Shown: positions 1 to 5,144 of the stretch, piece by piece
How positions within the stretch are numbered: position 1 is the first letter of the stretch
Layout: each line of letters starts with the position of its first letter
DNA from: Bacteroidetes bacterium CG23_combo_of_CG06-09_8_20_14_all_32_9
GTDB taxonomy: Bacteria; Bacteroidota; Bacteroidia; Bacteroidales; GWA2-32-17
Reading direction: 5' to 3'
Assembly: GCA_002771395.1 (NCBI GenBank)
Contig: PCSS01000329.1
Coordinates: 1 to 6,295 of the forward strand
DNA length: 6,295 nt
The notes under the pieces: model-generated
Seen by the model: the letters and a program-made list of their open reading frames with translations, nothing else
The model's database searches: none
What the model was told of the DNA's origin: nothing
Made by a program: the position numbers and the translations under genes

Positions 1-62
1 AATAAACTTCTTCCCCAGTTTCGACTTCAATCTTAACTTTTTTAACGAACATAGAACTTTTT
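1..62. repeat. 62-bp direct repeat, copy 1
   Basis: Positions 1-62 match 1705-1766 at 61 of 62 bases; the only difference is C at 50 versus T at 1754. The copy begins AATAAACTTCTTCCCCAGTT. The two copies flank the first ATPase gene in the same orientation, 1,704 bp apart. The repeat could extend left beyond the window. Confidence 0.9.
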
Positions 63-160
63 AAACTTTCAACTTTTGAACTTTTCGCTTTATAACTTTT
101 TCCTCACCACACCCCGACCCTAAAGGGTACCACGCTCAACAACATAGAACAATAAACGTA

Positions 161-200
161 GAACAGTGAACATTTAACAACAAACAGTGAACATTTTAAC
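161..200. repeat. CAGTGAACATTT near-tandem repeat, spacer module shared with the third spacer
   Basis: The word CAGTGAACATTT occurs at 164-175 and, with the same flanks, at 184-195, a 20-bp period. Positions 161-185 match 3225-3249 at 23 of 25 bases and 1687-1711 slightly less well. Positions 169-200 match 3406-3437 at 30 of 32. These are dispersed copies of one module. No function is known to me. Confidence 0.75.
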
Positions 201-317
201 TTTTGTTTTTGACTTTATAAACTTTAAATACTCTAGGCACTTTAGACACTTTTTTAACTTTAAACTTTTAACTTCCTCAACCCTCTTATAATAAATCGAA
301 TCAAAATATCGGAAAAA

Positions 318-346
318 TATGGAATCGTATTCCAAATAATTCCATA
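318..346. promoter_or_regulatory. Inverted repeat overlapping the promoter of the first ATPase gene (possible operator)
   Basis: TATGGAAT at 318-325 is the exact reverse complement of ATTCCATA at 339-346. Nested inside, GGAAT at 321-325 also pairs with ATTCC at 329-333, so there are three half-site-like copies. The right arm overlaps the TAAATTTG box at 345-352. That placement would suit a repressor or autoregulatory binding site, but no regulator is identified and the role is inferred from geometry alone. Confidence 0.45.
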
Positions 347-352
347 AATTTG
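345..352 (+). promoter_or_regulatory. Bacteroidota -7 promoter box (TAAATTTG) for the first ATPase gene
   Basis: TAAATTTG matches the TAnnTTTG consensus of the primary sigma factor of Bacteroidota. It ends only four bases before the ATG at 357, so transcription would start at or next to the start codon and the mRNA would be leaderless or nearly so. I see no good TTG -33 element at the usual 19-21 bp spacing, which lowers confidence. Confidence 0.45.
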
Positions 353-356
353 TACA

Positions 357-1517
357 ATGATTAAACGTGATGCCATAAAAAAGTTAACTCAATTAGCTAA
401 AACTTTTAAGGCTGTTAGTATTACCGGACCCAGACAATCTGGTAAAACAACCTTGGTTAAATCATTATTTAAAGACAAACCATATGTTTCTTTGGAAAAC
501 CCGGATTCACGTAATTTTGCGATAAATGATCCACGAGGATTTATAGATACTTATGCAAATGGAGCAATTTTAGATGAAGTTCAAAGAACACCTGAATTAT
601 TTTCATATCTTCAGGAAATATTAGATAATTCTAAACAAAAAGGATTGTTTATTTTAACAGGGTCCAATAATTTTTTACTTCAGCAATCAATATCTCAAAC
701 ACTTGCAGGCAGAATCGGTTCTATTACCCTTCTTCCATTTTCAATGAATGAATTATCTGAAAAGAAAATTATTCCCGATTCTGACGATGAATTAATGTTA
801 AAAGGTTTTTACCCTCCTGTTTACGACCAAAAAATTCCAGTGGGTGATTTTTGCCCGAATTATATAAGAACCTATATTGAAAAAGATGTAAGACAAATTA
901 AAAACATTACCAATCTAATTATCTTTGAGAAATTTCTGTCATTGCTTGCCGGGCGTTGCGCCCAGGAACTAAACATGAGTTCTTTATCATCAGAAGTTGG
1001 TGTTGATGTAAAAACAATACAATCATGGATTGGCATTCTGGAAAGTAGCTATATAATTTATTTGTTAAAACCACATTATAAAAATTTTAACAAAACTATT
1101 GTAAAACGACCAAAAATATATTTCTACGATACATCCTTAGTTTGCTCTTTGTTGGGAATATTTTCGGTAAATCATTTGCAATCGCATCCGGTGAGGGGGT
1201 TTTTGTTCGAAAATATGGTTATTACAGAATTTGTTAAACAACGTACCAATAAAGGTTTACCTGTTAATTTGTTTTATTGGCGCGATAAAACCGGACATGA
1301 AATTGATTTGATTATTGATAATGCTGGCATATTGTTACCAATTGAAATAAAATCAGGAAAAACAATAAACAACGATTTTTTTAAAAACATCGGTTATTGG
1401 TGTAAATTATCTAACCAAAAAAAATCCATATTGCTGTATTCTGGTAACGAGTATCAAAAAAGAAGCAATGGAACAGAAGTATATAACTGGCGAAAACTAA
1501 CTGAACTGAATTTATAG
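357..1517 (+). CDS. AAA+ family ATPase with DUF4143 (AAA_14/DUF4143 protein), D-ExK-retaining subfamily
   Basis: This 386-residue protein has the two-part layout of AAA_14/DUF4143 ATPases. The N-terminal P-loop domain shows Walker A GPRQSGKT at 24-31, Walker B AILDE at 70-74, a sensor-like TGSNN at 101-105, and LAGR with R119 as a possible arginine finger. A helical and winged-helix-like middle part (about 165-250, VDVKTIQSWIGILESSYII) leads into a C-terminal domain of the PD-(D/E)XK nuclease-like type. There E285, D317 (EIDLI) and E330-x-K332 (IEIKSGK) form a complete signature, so nuclease activity is possible though not shown in this family to my knowledge. The start fits the family, which begins MIKR just ahead of the P-loop. 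Length is normal and nothing is broken. The gene stands alone between two repeat-filled spacers, with its own promoter-like box. These genes are abundant in multiple copies in Bacteroidota genomes, and their cellular role is not established. Confidence 0.9.
   Translation: MIKRDAIKKLTQLAKTFKAVSITGPRQSGKTTLVKSLFKDKPYVSLENPDSRNFAINDPRGFIDTYANGAILDEVQRTPELFSYLQEILDNSKQKGLFILTGSNNFLLQQSISQTLAGRIGSITLLPFSMNELSEKKIIPDSDDELMLKGFYPPVYDQKIPVGDFCPNYIRTYIEKDVRQIKNITNLIIFEKFLSLLAGRCAQELNMSSLSSEVGVDVKTIQSWIGILESSYIIYLLKPHYKNFNKTIVKRPKIYFYDTSLVCSLLGIFSVNHLQSHPVRGFLFENMVITEFVKQRTNKGLPVNLFYWRDKTGHEIDLIIDNAGILLPIEIKSGKTINNDFFKNIGYWCKLSNQKKSILLYSGNEYQKRSNGTEVYNWRKLTELNL
951..963. other. GC-rich perfect hairpin inside the ATPase coding sequence
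   Basis: GGGCG at 951-955 pairs perfectly with CGCCC at 959-963 across a 3-base TTG loop, in a very AT-rich gene. The encoded LAGRCAQELN stretch fits the family alignment as I recall it, so this is not an insertion. It may be chance or a local mRNA structure. Confidence 0.35.
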
Positions 1518-1550
1518 ATCAACTTCGTCCTCGACCTCAACCACAACCTT

Positions 1551-1597
1551 TGACTTTAAACTTTCAACTTTATAACTTTAAAACTTTCAACTTTTTG
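1551..1597. repeat. Degenerate ACTTT array
   Basis: ACTTT recurs six times with a spacing of 7-9 bases (ACTTTAA, ACTTTCA, ACTTTATA, ACTTTAAA, ACTTTCA, ACTTTTT). The same words, less regularly spaced, fill parts of the first spacer (about 56-100 and 195-275) and the third spacer (about 3174-3205). The strand is essentially free of G. Confidence 0.7.
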
Positions 1598-1606
1598 CTT
1601 CACCAT

Positions 1607-1680
1607 CCCCACACCCTAACCCTAAAGGGCACCACTCAAAAAAATCCAAATCCCAAATCCCAAAACTTGAAACCCGAAAC
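1607..1680. repeat. Spacer module beginning CCCCACACCCTAACCC, copy in second spacer
   Basis: CCCCACACCCTAACCC at 1607-1622 is identical to 3309-3324. Both copies continue with an ACCACTCAAAAAAA word, a TCCCAAAT/TCTCAAAACTTGAAAC word and GAAAC-type endings, in the same order. The first spacer has a related block at 104-140 containing the same CCCTAAAGGG core (118-127 there, 1621-1629 here as CCTAAAGGG). The conserved order over about 75 bp indicates one dispersed element rather than random low complexity. Confidence 0.75.
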
Positions 1681-1686
1681 TTTTTC

Positions 1687-1711
1687 GAACATTGAACATA
1701 TAACAATAAAC
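1687..1711. repeat. GAACAnTGAACATATAACAA module, copy in second spacer
   Basis: These 25 bases match 3225-3249 at 24 of 25 positions and 161-185 slightly less well. The copy runs directly into the 62-bp repeat, sharing AATAAAC. Confidence 0.75.
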
Positions 1712-1766
1712 TTCTTCCCCAGTTTCGACTTCAATCTTAACTTTTTTAACGAATATAGAACTTTTT
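1705..1766. repeat. 62-bp direct repeat, copy 2
   Basis: Matches 1-62 at 61 of 62 bases, same orientation. Beyond 1766 (G at 1767 versus A at 63) the sequences diverge at once, so the right edge of the repeat is sharp. This near identity between spacers is far higher than the looser similarity of the other modules and suggests a recent duplication or gene conversion. Confidence 0.9.
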
Positions 1767-1835
1767 GATTTCTCAACCTCGATATTGATCTCAATCAAAA
1801 GAAAAAACATGATTGCAATAAATTCATTCATGACC

Positions 1836-1863
1836 AAAAATATTGTAGATTTGTAAAAATATT
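1836..1863 (+). promoter_or_regulatory. Promoter region of the second ATPase gene: TAGATTTG box between two AAAAATATT repeats
   Basis: TAGATTTG at 1846-1853 is an exact TAnnTTTG match, ending 15 bases before the ATG at 1869, so the leader would be only about ten bases. The box sits between two identical AAAAATATT words at 1836-1844 and 1855-1863, 19 bp apart, which could be regulator sites or simple AT-richness. No clear -33 TTG is found at the expected spacing; the nearest TTG upstream (1813-1815) is too far. Confidence 0.45.
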
Positions 1864-1868
1864 CTGAC

Positions 1869-3137
1869 ATGACAGAAAATATTGCAATATTGAAAAAATA
1901 CAATTTTTGGGAAAATAAATTTCCATCAACTGGTTTAATTCGCAATAATTATCTCGATAAAATAAATGATTTTATTGGGAATAAGCTCATAAAAGTACTT
2001 GTTGGACAACGACGAGTTGGTAAAAGTTATTTATTAAGACAAACTATTTTTAGGCTAATTGAAAATGGTGAGAATCCTAAAAACATATTTTATATAAATA
2101 AAGAATATACCGATTTCGATTTTATTACCAATTACAAAGAATTGGAAACATTAATAAAAGTTTACAAAAAAGAAGTTAAACCAAAAGGAAAAGTTTATAT
2201 TTTTATTGATGAGATTCAGAATATAACTGGTTGGGAACATCTTATTAATTCCTATTCTCAAAATTATACCAACAATTACGAAATATTTATTTCAGGTTCA
2301 AATTCTCAGTTACTATCGGGCGAATTAGCCTCATTGCTCTCGGGTAGGTATATTCAATTTCAAATACTTCCTTTTAGTTACCAGGAATATATTTCAATTA
2401 AACATTTAGAAAACTCAAAAAAAAGTTTTTTACAGTATCTGCAAACGGGTGGACTTCCCGAATTATTTCATTTACCAAACGATGAAACAAAACGACATTA
2501 TGTTTCTTCTATAAAAGATACAGTTATATTGCGCGATATAATTCAAAGATATAATATTAAGGATGCTCGTTTGCTTCAGGATATTTTTTCTTTTCTGGTA
2601 AATAATGCATCTGATTTAATTTCTATAAGTAGTATTGTTAAGTATTTTGCAGGTAAAAACAGAAAAACAAATTACGAAACTGTTGCCAACTACATCGAAT
2701 ATTTAAAAAACACATTTCTTATTCATCAGGTTGATAGATATAATATTAAAGGTAAAGAAGTATTAGCGGGTAATTATAAATATTATATTAACGATTTATC
2801 TTTTAAAAATTATTTATACTCCGGATTTGAATATGGTTTAGGATATATGCTCGAAAATATTATTTATTTACAACTGATAAATTCAGGATATAACGTTTAT
2901 ATTGGTTATTTACGAAATAAAGAAATCGATTTTGTAGCTACAAAGAATAACAAAACCATATACCTGCAAGTTGCTTACTTATTAATTGATAAAAATACAA
3001 TTGAACGCGAATACTCCGAATTGGAAAGTATCCCGGATAATTTTGAAAAATATGTGGTTTCGCTCGATGATATTGCTTTGCCAAATAAAAATGGAATTAA
3101 ACATGTATTAGCATGGCAGATTAATGATATTTTATAA
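1869..3137 (+). CDS. AAA+ family ATPase with DUF4143 (AAA_14/DUF4143 protein), QVAY subfamily
   Basis: This 422-residue protein is a second AAA_14/DUF4143 ATPase, clearly distinct from the one upstream. An N-terminal extension of about 40 residues precedes Walker A GQRRVGKS at 46-53. Walker B is YIFIDE with D114 and E115, followed by SGSNSQLL at 142-149 and LSGR ending at R160. The helical middle part (about 205-300) leads into a C-terminal domain of PD-(D/E)XK-like type with LENIIYLQL and KEIDFVA (E352, D354). Where a nuclease would carry E-x-K, this protein has Q367-V-A369-Y, so nuclease chemistry is unlikely. From memory this IQVxYxL form is typical of a large subfamily, so it is a subfamily trait and not damage. 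The start at 1869 follows a promoter box and gives the usual N-terminus. The function is unknown; ATP-dependent remodelling or sensing is a guess. Confidence 0.9.
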   Translation: MTENIAILKKYNFWENKFPSTGLIRNNYLDKINDFIGNKLIKVLVGQRRVGKSYLLRQTIFRLIENGENPKNIFYINKEYTDFDFITNYKELETLIKVYKKEVKPKGKVYIFIDEIQNITGWEHLINSYSQNYTNNYEIFISGSNSQLLSGELASLLSGRYIQFQILPFSYQEYISIKHLENSKKSFLQYLQTGGLPELFHLPNDETKRHYVSSIKDTVILRDIIQRYNIKDARLLQDIFSFLVNNASDLISISSIVKYFAGKNRKTNYETVANYIEYLKNTFLIHQVDRYNIKGKEVLAGNYKYYINDLSFKNYLYSGFEYGLGYMLENIIYLQLINSGYNVYIGYLRNKEIDFVATKNNKTIYLQVAYLLIDKNTIEREYSELESIPDNFEKYVVSLDDIALPNKNGIKHVLAWQINDIL

Positions 3138-3224
3138 TTCTTCAGTTTATCGTTTCCTCGCTTTATCCTTTTTCAACTTTCTACTTTTATCTTTCAACTT
3201 TATAATTCAATAACCTTTTTAACC

Positions 3225-3249
3225 GAACAGTGAACATATAACAATAAAC
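3225..3249. repeat. GAACAnTGAACATATAACAA module, copy in third spacer
   Basis: Matches 1687-1711 at 24 of 25 bases and 161-185 at 23 of 25. Here it precedes the CCCCACACCCTAACCC module, whereas in the second spacer it follows it, so module order is not fixed. Confidence 0.75.
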
Positions 3250-3308
3250 GTCAAATTTTAATTTTTCCATTTTCAAATTACCAAGTTAATTCATTTTCAA
3301 ATGGCACC

Positions 3309-3386
3309 CCCCACACCCTAACCCAAAAGCCCACCACCACTCAAAAAAAACAAGTCCCAAATCTCAAAACTTGAAACTTGAAACCC
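3309..3386. repeat. Spacer module beginning CCCCACACCCTAACCC, copy in third spacer
   Basis: The first 16 bases are identical to 1607-1622, and the following CACTCAAAAAAA, TCCCAAAT and CTCAAAACTTGAAAC words keep the order of the second-spacer copy with small indels. Confidence 0.75.
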
Positions 3387-3405
3387 TAAACTATAAACTT
3401 TTTAA

Positions 3406-3437
3406 AACATTTAACAAAAAACAGTGAACTTTTTAAC
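3406..3437. repeat. AACATTTAACA..CAGTGAAC module, copy in third spacer
   Basis: These 32 bases match 169-200 in the first spacer at 30 positions, same orientation. The module ends about 20 bases before the aminotransferase start codon, so it lies in or next to that gene's leader. Confidence 0.75.
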
Positions 3438-3459
3438 TTTATAAATTCTAAATATTGTT

Positions 3460-4644
3460 ATGAAAATAAAATTTCTTGACCTTCAAAAAATTAACAACCA
3501 ATACGCAGACGAGCTTAAAAAGGTTTCTTCTGAAGTTATTGATTCTGGTTGGTATTTGCTAGGAGAAAGAGTAAAAAAGTTTGAAAGCGAACTTGCTCAT
3601 TTTATTGGTACTAAACACGCGATTGCTTGTGCAAACGGCCTTGATGCACTTCGATTAATATTAAAAGCCTATATTGAACTTGGTGTAATGAATGTGGGTG
3701 ATGAAATCATTGTTCCTGCAAATACATACATAGCAACAATACTTGCAATAACAGATAATCGTTTAAAACCAGTTTTAGTTGAACCTAATATTAATACTTA
3801 TAATCTCGATATTTCTTTAATAGAAAAATTTATAACAAAGAGAACAAAAGCTATTTTATTAGTTCACCTTTATGGTAAAGTATGCTGGTCCGAAGAAATT
3901 GAATTAATTGCAAAAAAGCATAATCTGAAAATTATTGAAGACAATGCTCAGGCAATTGGTGCATATTATTTTCCTCAAAACCCACCTCGTCATGCTGAGC
4001 CTGTCGAAGCATCTGCCCAATTCTCAAAACGCACAGGCTCCCTTGGCAACGCAGCAGGTTTTAGCTTTTATCCAGGCAAAAACTTGGGAGCATTAGGCGA
4101 TTCTGGTGCTGTAACAACTAGTGATGATGAACTGGCAACAATAATTCGTACATTAGCAAATTATGGAAGCAGACAAAAATATAATAATGAATTTCAAGGA
4201 CTAAATAGCCGGATGGATGAAATACAGGCAGCTTTTCTTTCTGTAAAACTAAAACACATTGATGCTGAAAATAACCTTCGTAACAAAGTAGCAAATTATT
4301 ATTGTGAAAATATTAAAAACACAAAAATTGTTTTACCAGAAAATTCAATTAAAGAACGAATAACCAATAACTCTGAACCAATAACTCTTGCCCACGTTTG
4401 GCACCTTTTTGTAATAAGAACAATTGAACGCGACAACCTCCAGAATTATTTAACAGAAAATGGAATTCAAACCTTAATACATTACCCCATACCACCGCAC
4501 AAACAAATTGCATATAAAGAATGGAATAATTTATCATTTCCAATAACCGAAACCATTCACAAGCAGGTTTTAAGTTTGCCAATCAGCCCCGTATTAACAA
4601 TTCAGGAAGTTGAATATGTTGTTGATGTAATGAACAAATATTAA
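3460..4644 (+). CDS. PLP-dependent sugar aminotransferase, DegT/DnrJ/EryC1/StrS family (FdtB/QdtB-like)
   Basis: The enzyme should transfer an amino group from glutamate to a keto-sugar nucleotide in the cytoplasm, most likely making a dTDP-3-amino-3,6-dideoxyhexose for surface polysaccharide. It is a fold-type-I aminotransferase: [11 protein letters not shown] start, NGLDAL (cofactor phosphate region, about 79-84), [20 protein letters not shown] with D161 facing the PLP ring nitrogen and Q164 nearby, [12 protein letters not shown] with K207 as the Schiff-base lysine, and [12 protein letters not shown]. The choice of a 3-amino sugar rests on the FdtA/QdtA-like cupin gene 35 bp downstream; the family alone does not fix it. 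At 394 residues it is somewhat longer than usual because about 19 extra residues (171-189) sit between IGAYY and KRTGSLG. They include a translated dispersed repeat (RHAEPVEAS). The frame is open throughout and all catalytic residues remain, so the enzyme may still work. Confidence 0.9.
   Translation: MKIKFLDLQKINNQYADELKKVSSEVIDSGWYLLGERVKKFESELAHFIGTKHAIACANGLDALRLILKAYIELGVMNVGDEIIVPANTYIATILAITDNRLKPVLVEPNINTYNLDISLIEKFITKRTKAILLVHLYGKVCWSEEIELIAKKHNLKIIEDNAQAIGAYYFPQNPPRHAEPVEASAQFSKRTGSLGNAAGFSFYPGKNLGALGDSGAVTTSDDELATIIRTLANYGSRQKYNNEFQGLNSRMDEIQAAFLSVKLKHIDAENNLRNKVANYYCENIKNTKIVLPENSIKERITNNSEPITLAHVWHLFVIRTIERDNLQNYLTENGIQTLIHYPIPPHKQIAYKEWNNLSFPITETIHKQVLSLPISPVLTIQEVEYVVDVMNKY
3988..4015. 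repeat. Dispersed palindromic repeat captured in frame in the aminotransferase gene
   Basis: The core CATGCTGAGCCTGTCGAAGC, inside CGT...ATCTG, is a short element I recognise from memory as scattered in many copies through Bacteroidota and some other genomes. Its common translation is (R/C)HAEPVEAS, and here it reads R177-HAEPVEAS-185. ATGCT at 3992-3996 pairs with AGCAT at 4008-4012. In addition GAGCCTGT at 3997-4004 is the exact reverse complement of ACAGGCTC at 4033-4040, so the inserted segment may be larger, up to about 3970-4040. Only one copy is in this window. Confidence 0.75.
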
Positions 4645-4679
4645 ATCCTAATTCCAAAATCGTAAATTTTTAATAAAAA

Positions 4680-5081
4680 ATGGAAAATGTATATCGAATA
4701 AACCTCCCAAAAATCTCCGACCCTCGCGGAAACCTTTCTTTTCTTGAAAGTGGAAATCATATTCCTTTTGAAATTAAAAGAGCATATTGGATTTATGATG
4801 TTCCAGGCGGACAAATACGAGGTGGACATGCATATAGAACATTGAACGAATTTATTATTGCGCTTTCCGGAAGTTTTGATGTTGTTTTGAATAATGGCAA
4901 AAAAGAAGAAATATTTTCACTGAATCGTTCTTATTATGGTCTTTACGTTCCAAATATGATTTGGAGAAGGATGGAAAATTTCTCGACCAACTCTTTATGC
5001 CTTATTTTAGCTTCACAAACTTACAATCCAGATGATTACATTTATGATTATTACAAATTTAAACAACTATATAATAAATAA
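4680..5081 (+). CDS. FdtA/QdtA-family cupin, dTDP-sugar 3,4-ketoisomerase-like, HAY variant
   Basis: This 133-residue protein is a small single-domain cupin of the WxcM-like/FdtA/QdtA family, which moves the keto group of dTDP-4-keto-6-deoxyglucose from C4 to C3 ahead of transamination. Family marks are LPKISDPRGNLSF (9-21), IPFEIKRAYWIYDVPGG (28-44), RGGHAY (47-52), ALSGSFDVVL (61-70), LNRSYYGLYVPNMIWR (81-96) and NFSTNSLCLILAS (100-112). Length is normal for a single-domain member. In characterised isomerases the GGHAH motif supplies two active-site histidines (H49 and H51 in FdtA of Aneurinibacillus, from memory). Here they are H50 and Y52, so activity or stereochemistry may differ. The gene follows the aminotransferase by 35 bp with an A-rich leader and no Shine-Dalgarno, consistent with one operon. 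Its own paralogue lies two genes downstream with the histidine kept. Confidence 0.88.
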   Translation: MENVYRINLPKISDPRGNLSFLESGNHIPFEIKRAYWIYDVPGGQIRGGHAYRTLNEFIIALSGSFDVVLNNGKKEEIFSLNRSYYGLYVPNMIWRRMENFSTNSLCLILASQTYNPDDYIYDYYKFKQLYNK

Positions 5082-5085
5082 TAAC

Positions 5086-5130
5086 ACAAACAATCCTCTC
5101 TCCCTCATTGTGGAAATACAATTTGTTTGT
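5086..5130. promoter_or_regulatory. Structured gap before the RhuM-like gene
   Basis: Within the 63-bp gap, ACAAACAA (5086-5093) is the exact reverse complement of TTGTTTGT (5123-5130), and inside it ATTGT (5107-5111) pairs with ACAAT (5118-5122) over a 6-base loop. TACAATTTG at 5117-5125 is one base longer than a TAnnTTTG promoter box. It could be a weak internal promoter or RNA structure that sets the RhuM-like gene apart from the sugar genes; the stems are AT-rich and weak. Confidence 0.3.
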
Positions 5131-5144
5131 TTAATTAATATAAT

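Larger units (their letters stand above)
1..356. other. Non-coding repeat-rich spacer upstream of the first ATPase gene
   Basis: No credible gene lies here. On the + strand the stretch is made almost entirely of A, C and T, with G rare, and consists of recurring short words such as AACTTTT, GAACAT, AATAAAC and CAGTGAAC. It contains one copy of a 62-bp repeat at its left edge, a CACCACACCCCGACCCTAAA block near 104-123 that matches modules in the two later spacers, and a near-tandem CAGTGAACATTT pair. The last 40 bases hold a palindromic element and a promoter-like box. The left boundary is the window edge, so the spacer may be longer. Confidence 0.7.
1518..1868. other. Non-coding repeat-rich spacer between the two ATPase genes
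   Basis: This 351-bp gap has no convincing gene; the open frames that cross it translate repeat words and resemble no protein I know. From left to right it holds an ACTTT array, the CCCCACACCCTAACCC module followed by CCAAATCCCAAATCCC and CAAAACTTGAAAC words, the GAACAnTGAACATATAACAA module, the second copy of the 62-bp repeat, and a promoter region. No G+C hairpin followed by a T-run is present that would serve as a terminator for the upstream gene. Confidence 0.7.
3138..3459. other. Non-coding repeat-rich spacer between the second ATPase gene and the sugar operon
   Basis: This 322-bp gap has no gene. It contains ACTTT-type words (about 3174-3205), the GAACAnTGAACATATAACAA module (3225-3249), a copy of the CCCCACACCCTAACCC module (3309-3386) and an AACATTTAACA..CAGTGAAC module (3406-3437). 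The promoter of the downstream operon should lie here or far upstream. The only candidate near the ATG is TAAATATTG at 3449-3457, one base too long for TAnnTTTG, so I do not call a promoter. No intrinsic terminator is evident after 3137. Confidence 0.7.

Noticed and set aside
161..200. CRISPR-like short repeats
   Set aside because: Only two units with about 8 bp between them, imperfect, with no unique spacers and no cas genes.
1613..1625. CCCTAACCCTAA telomere-like units
   Set aside because: Only two units within a larger dispersed intergenic module; the genome is bacterial and no array is present.
1550..1768. 72-codon open frame on the + strand
   Set aside because: It is built from spacer repeat words (ACTTT array, CCAAATCCC) and resembles no protein; such open frames are expected in stretches lacking G, where TAG and TGA are rare.
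1622..1945. 107-codon open frame on the - strand
   Set aside because: It reads the complement of the repeat spacer and runs into the start of the second ATPase gene; a product is not credible.
3138..3180. Intrinsic terminator after the second ATPase gene
   Set aside because: The region is T-rich but has no stable GC stem before a T-run.
1..3459. Integron-like cassette array with attC sites between single genes
   Set aside because: Spacers of similar length around single same-strand genes suggested it, but I find no paired core sites of GTTRRRY type and no integrase; the shared modules are direct, not attC-like palindromes.
4349..4582. 77-codon open frame on the - strand
   Set aside because: Antisense shadow of the conserved aminotransferase C-terminus.
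4641..4829. 62-codon open frame on the - strand
   Set aside because: Antisense shadow across the aminotransferase end and the start of the cupin gene.
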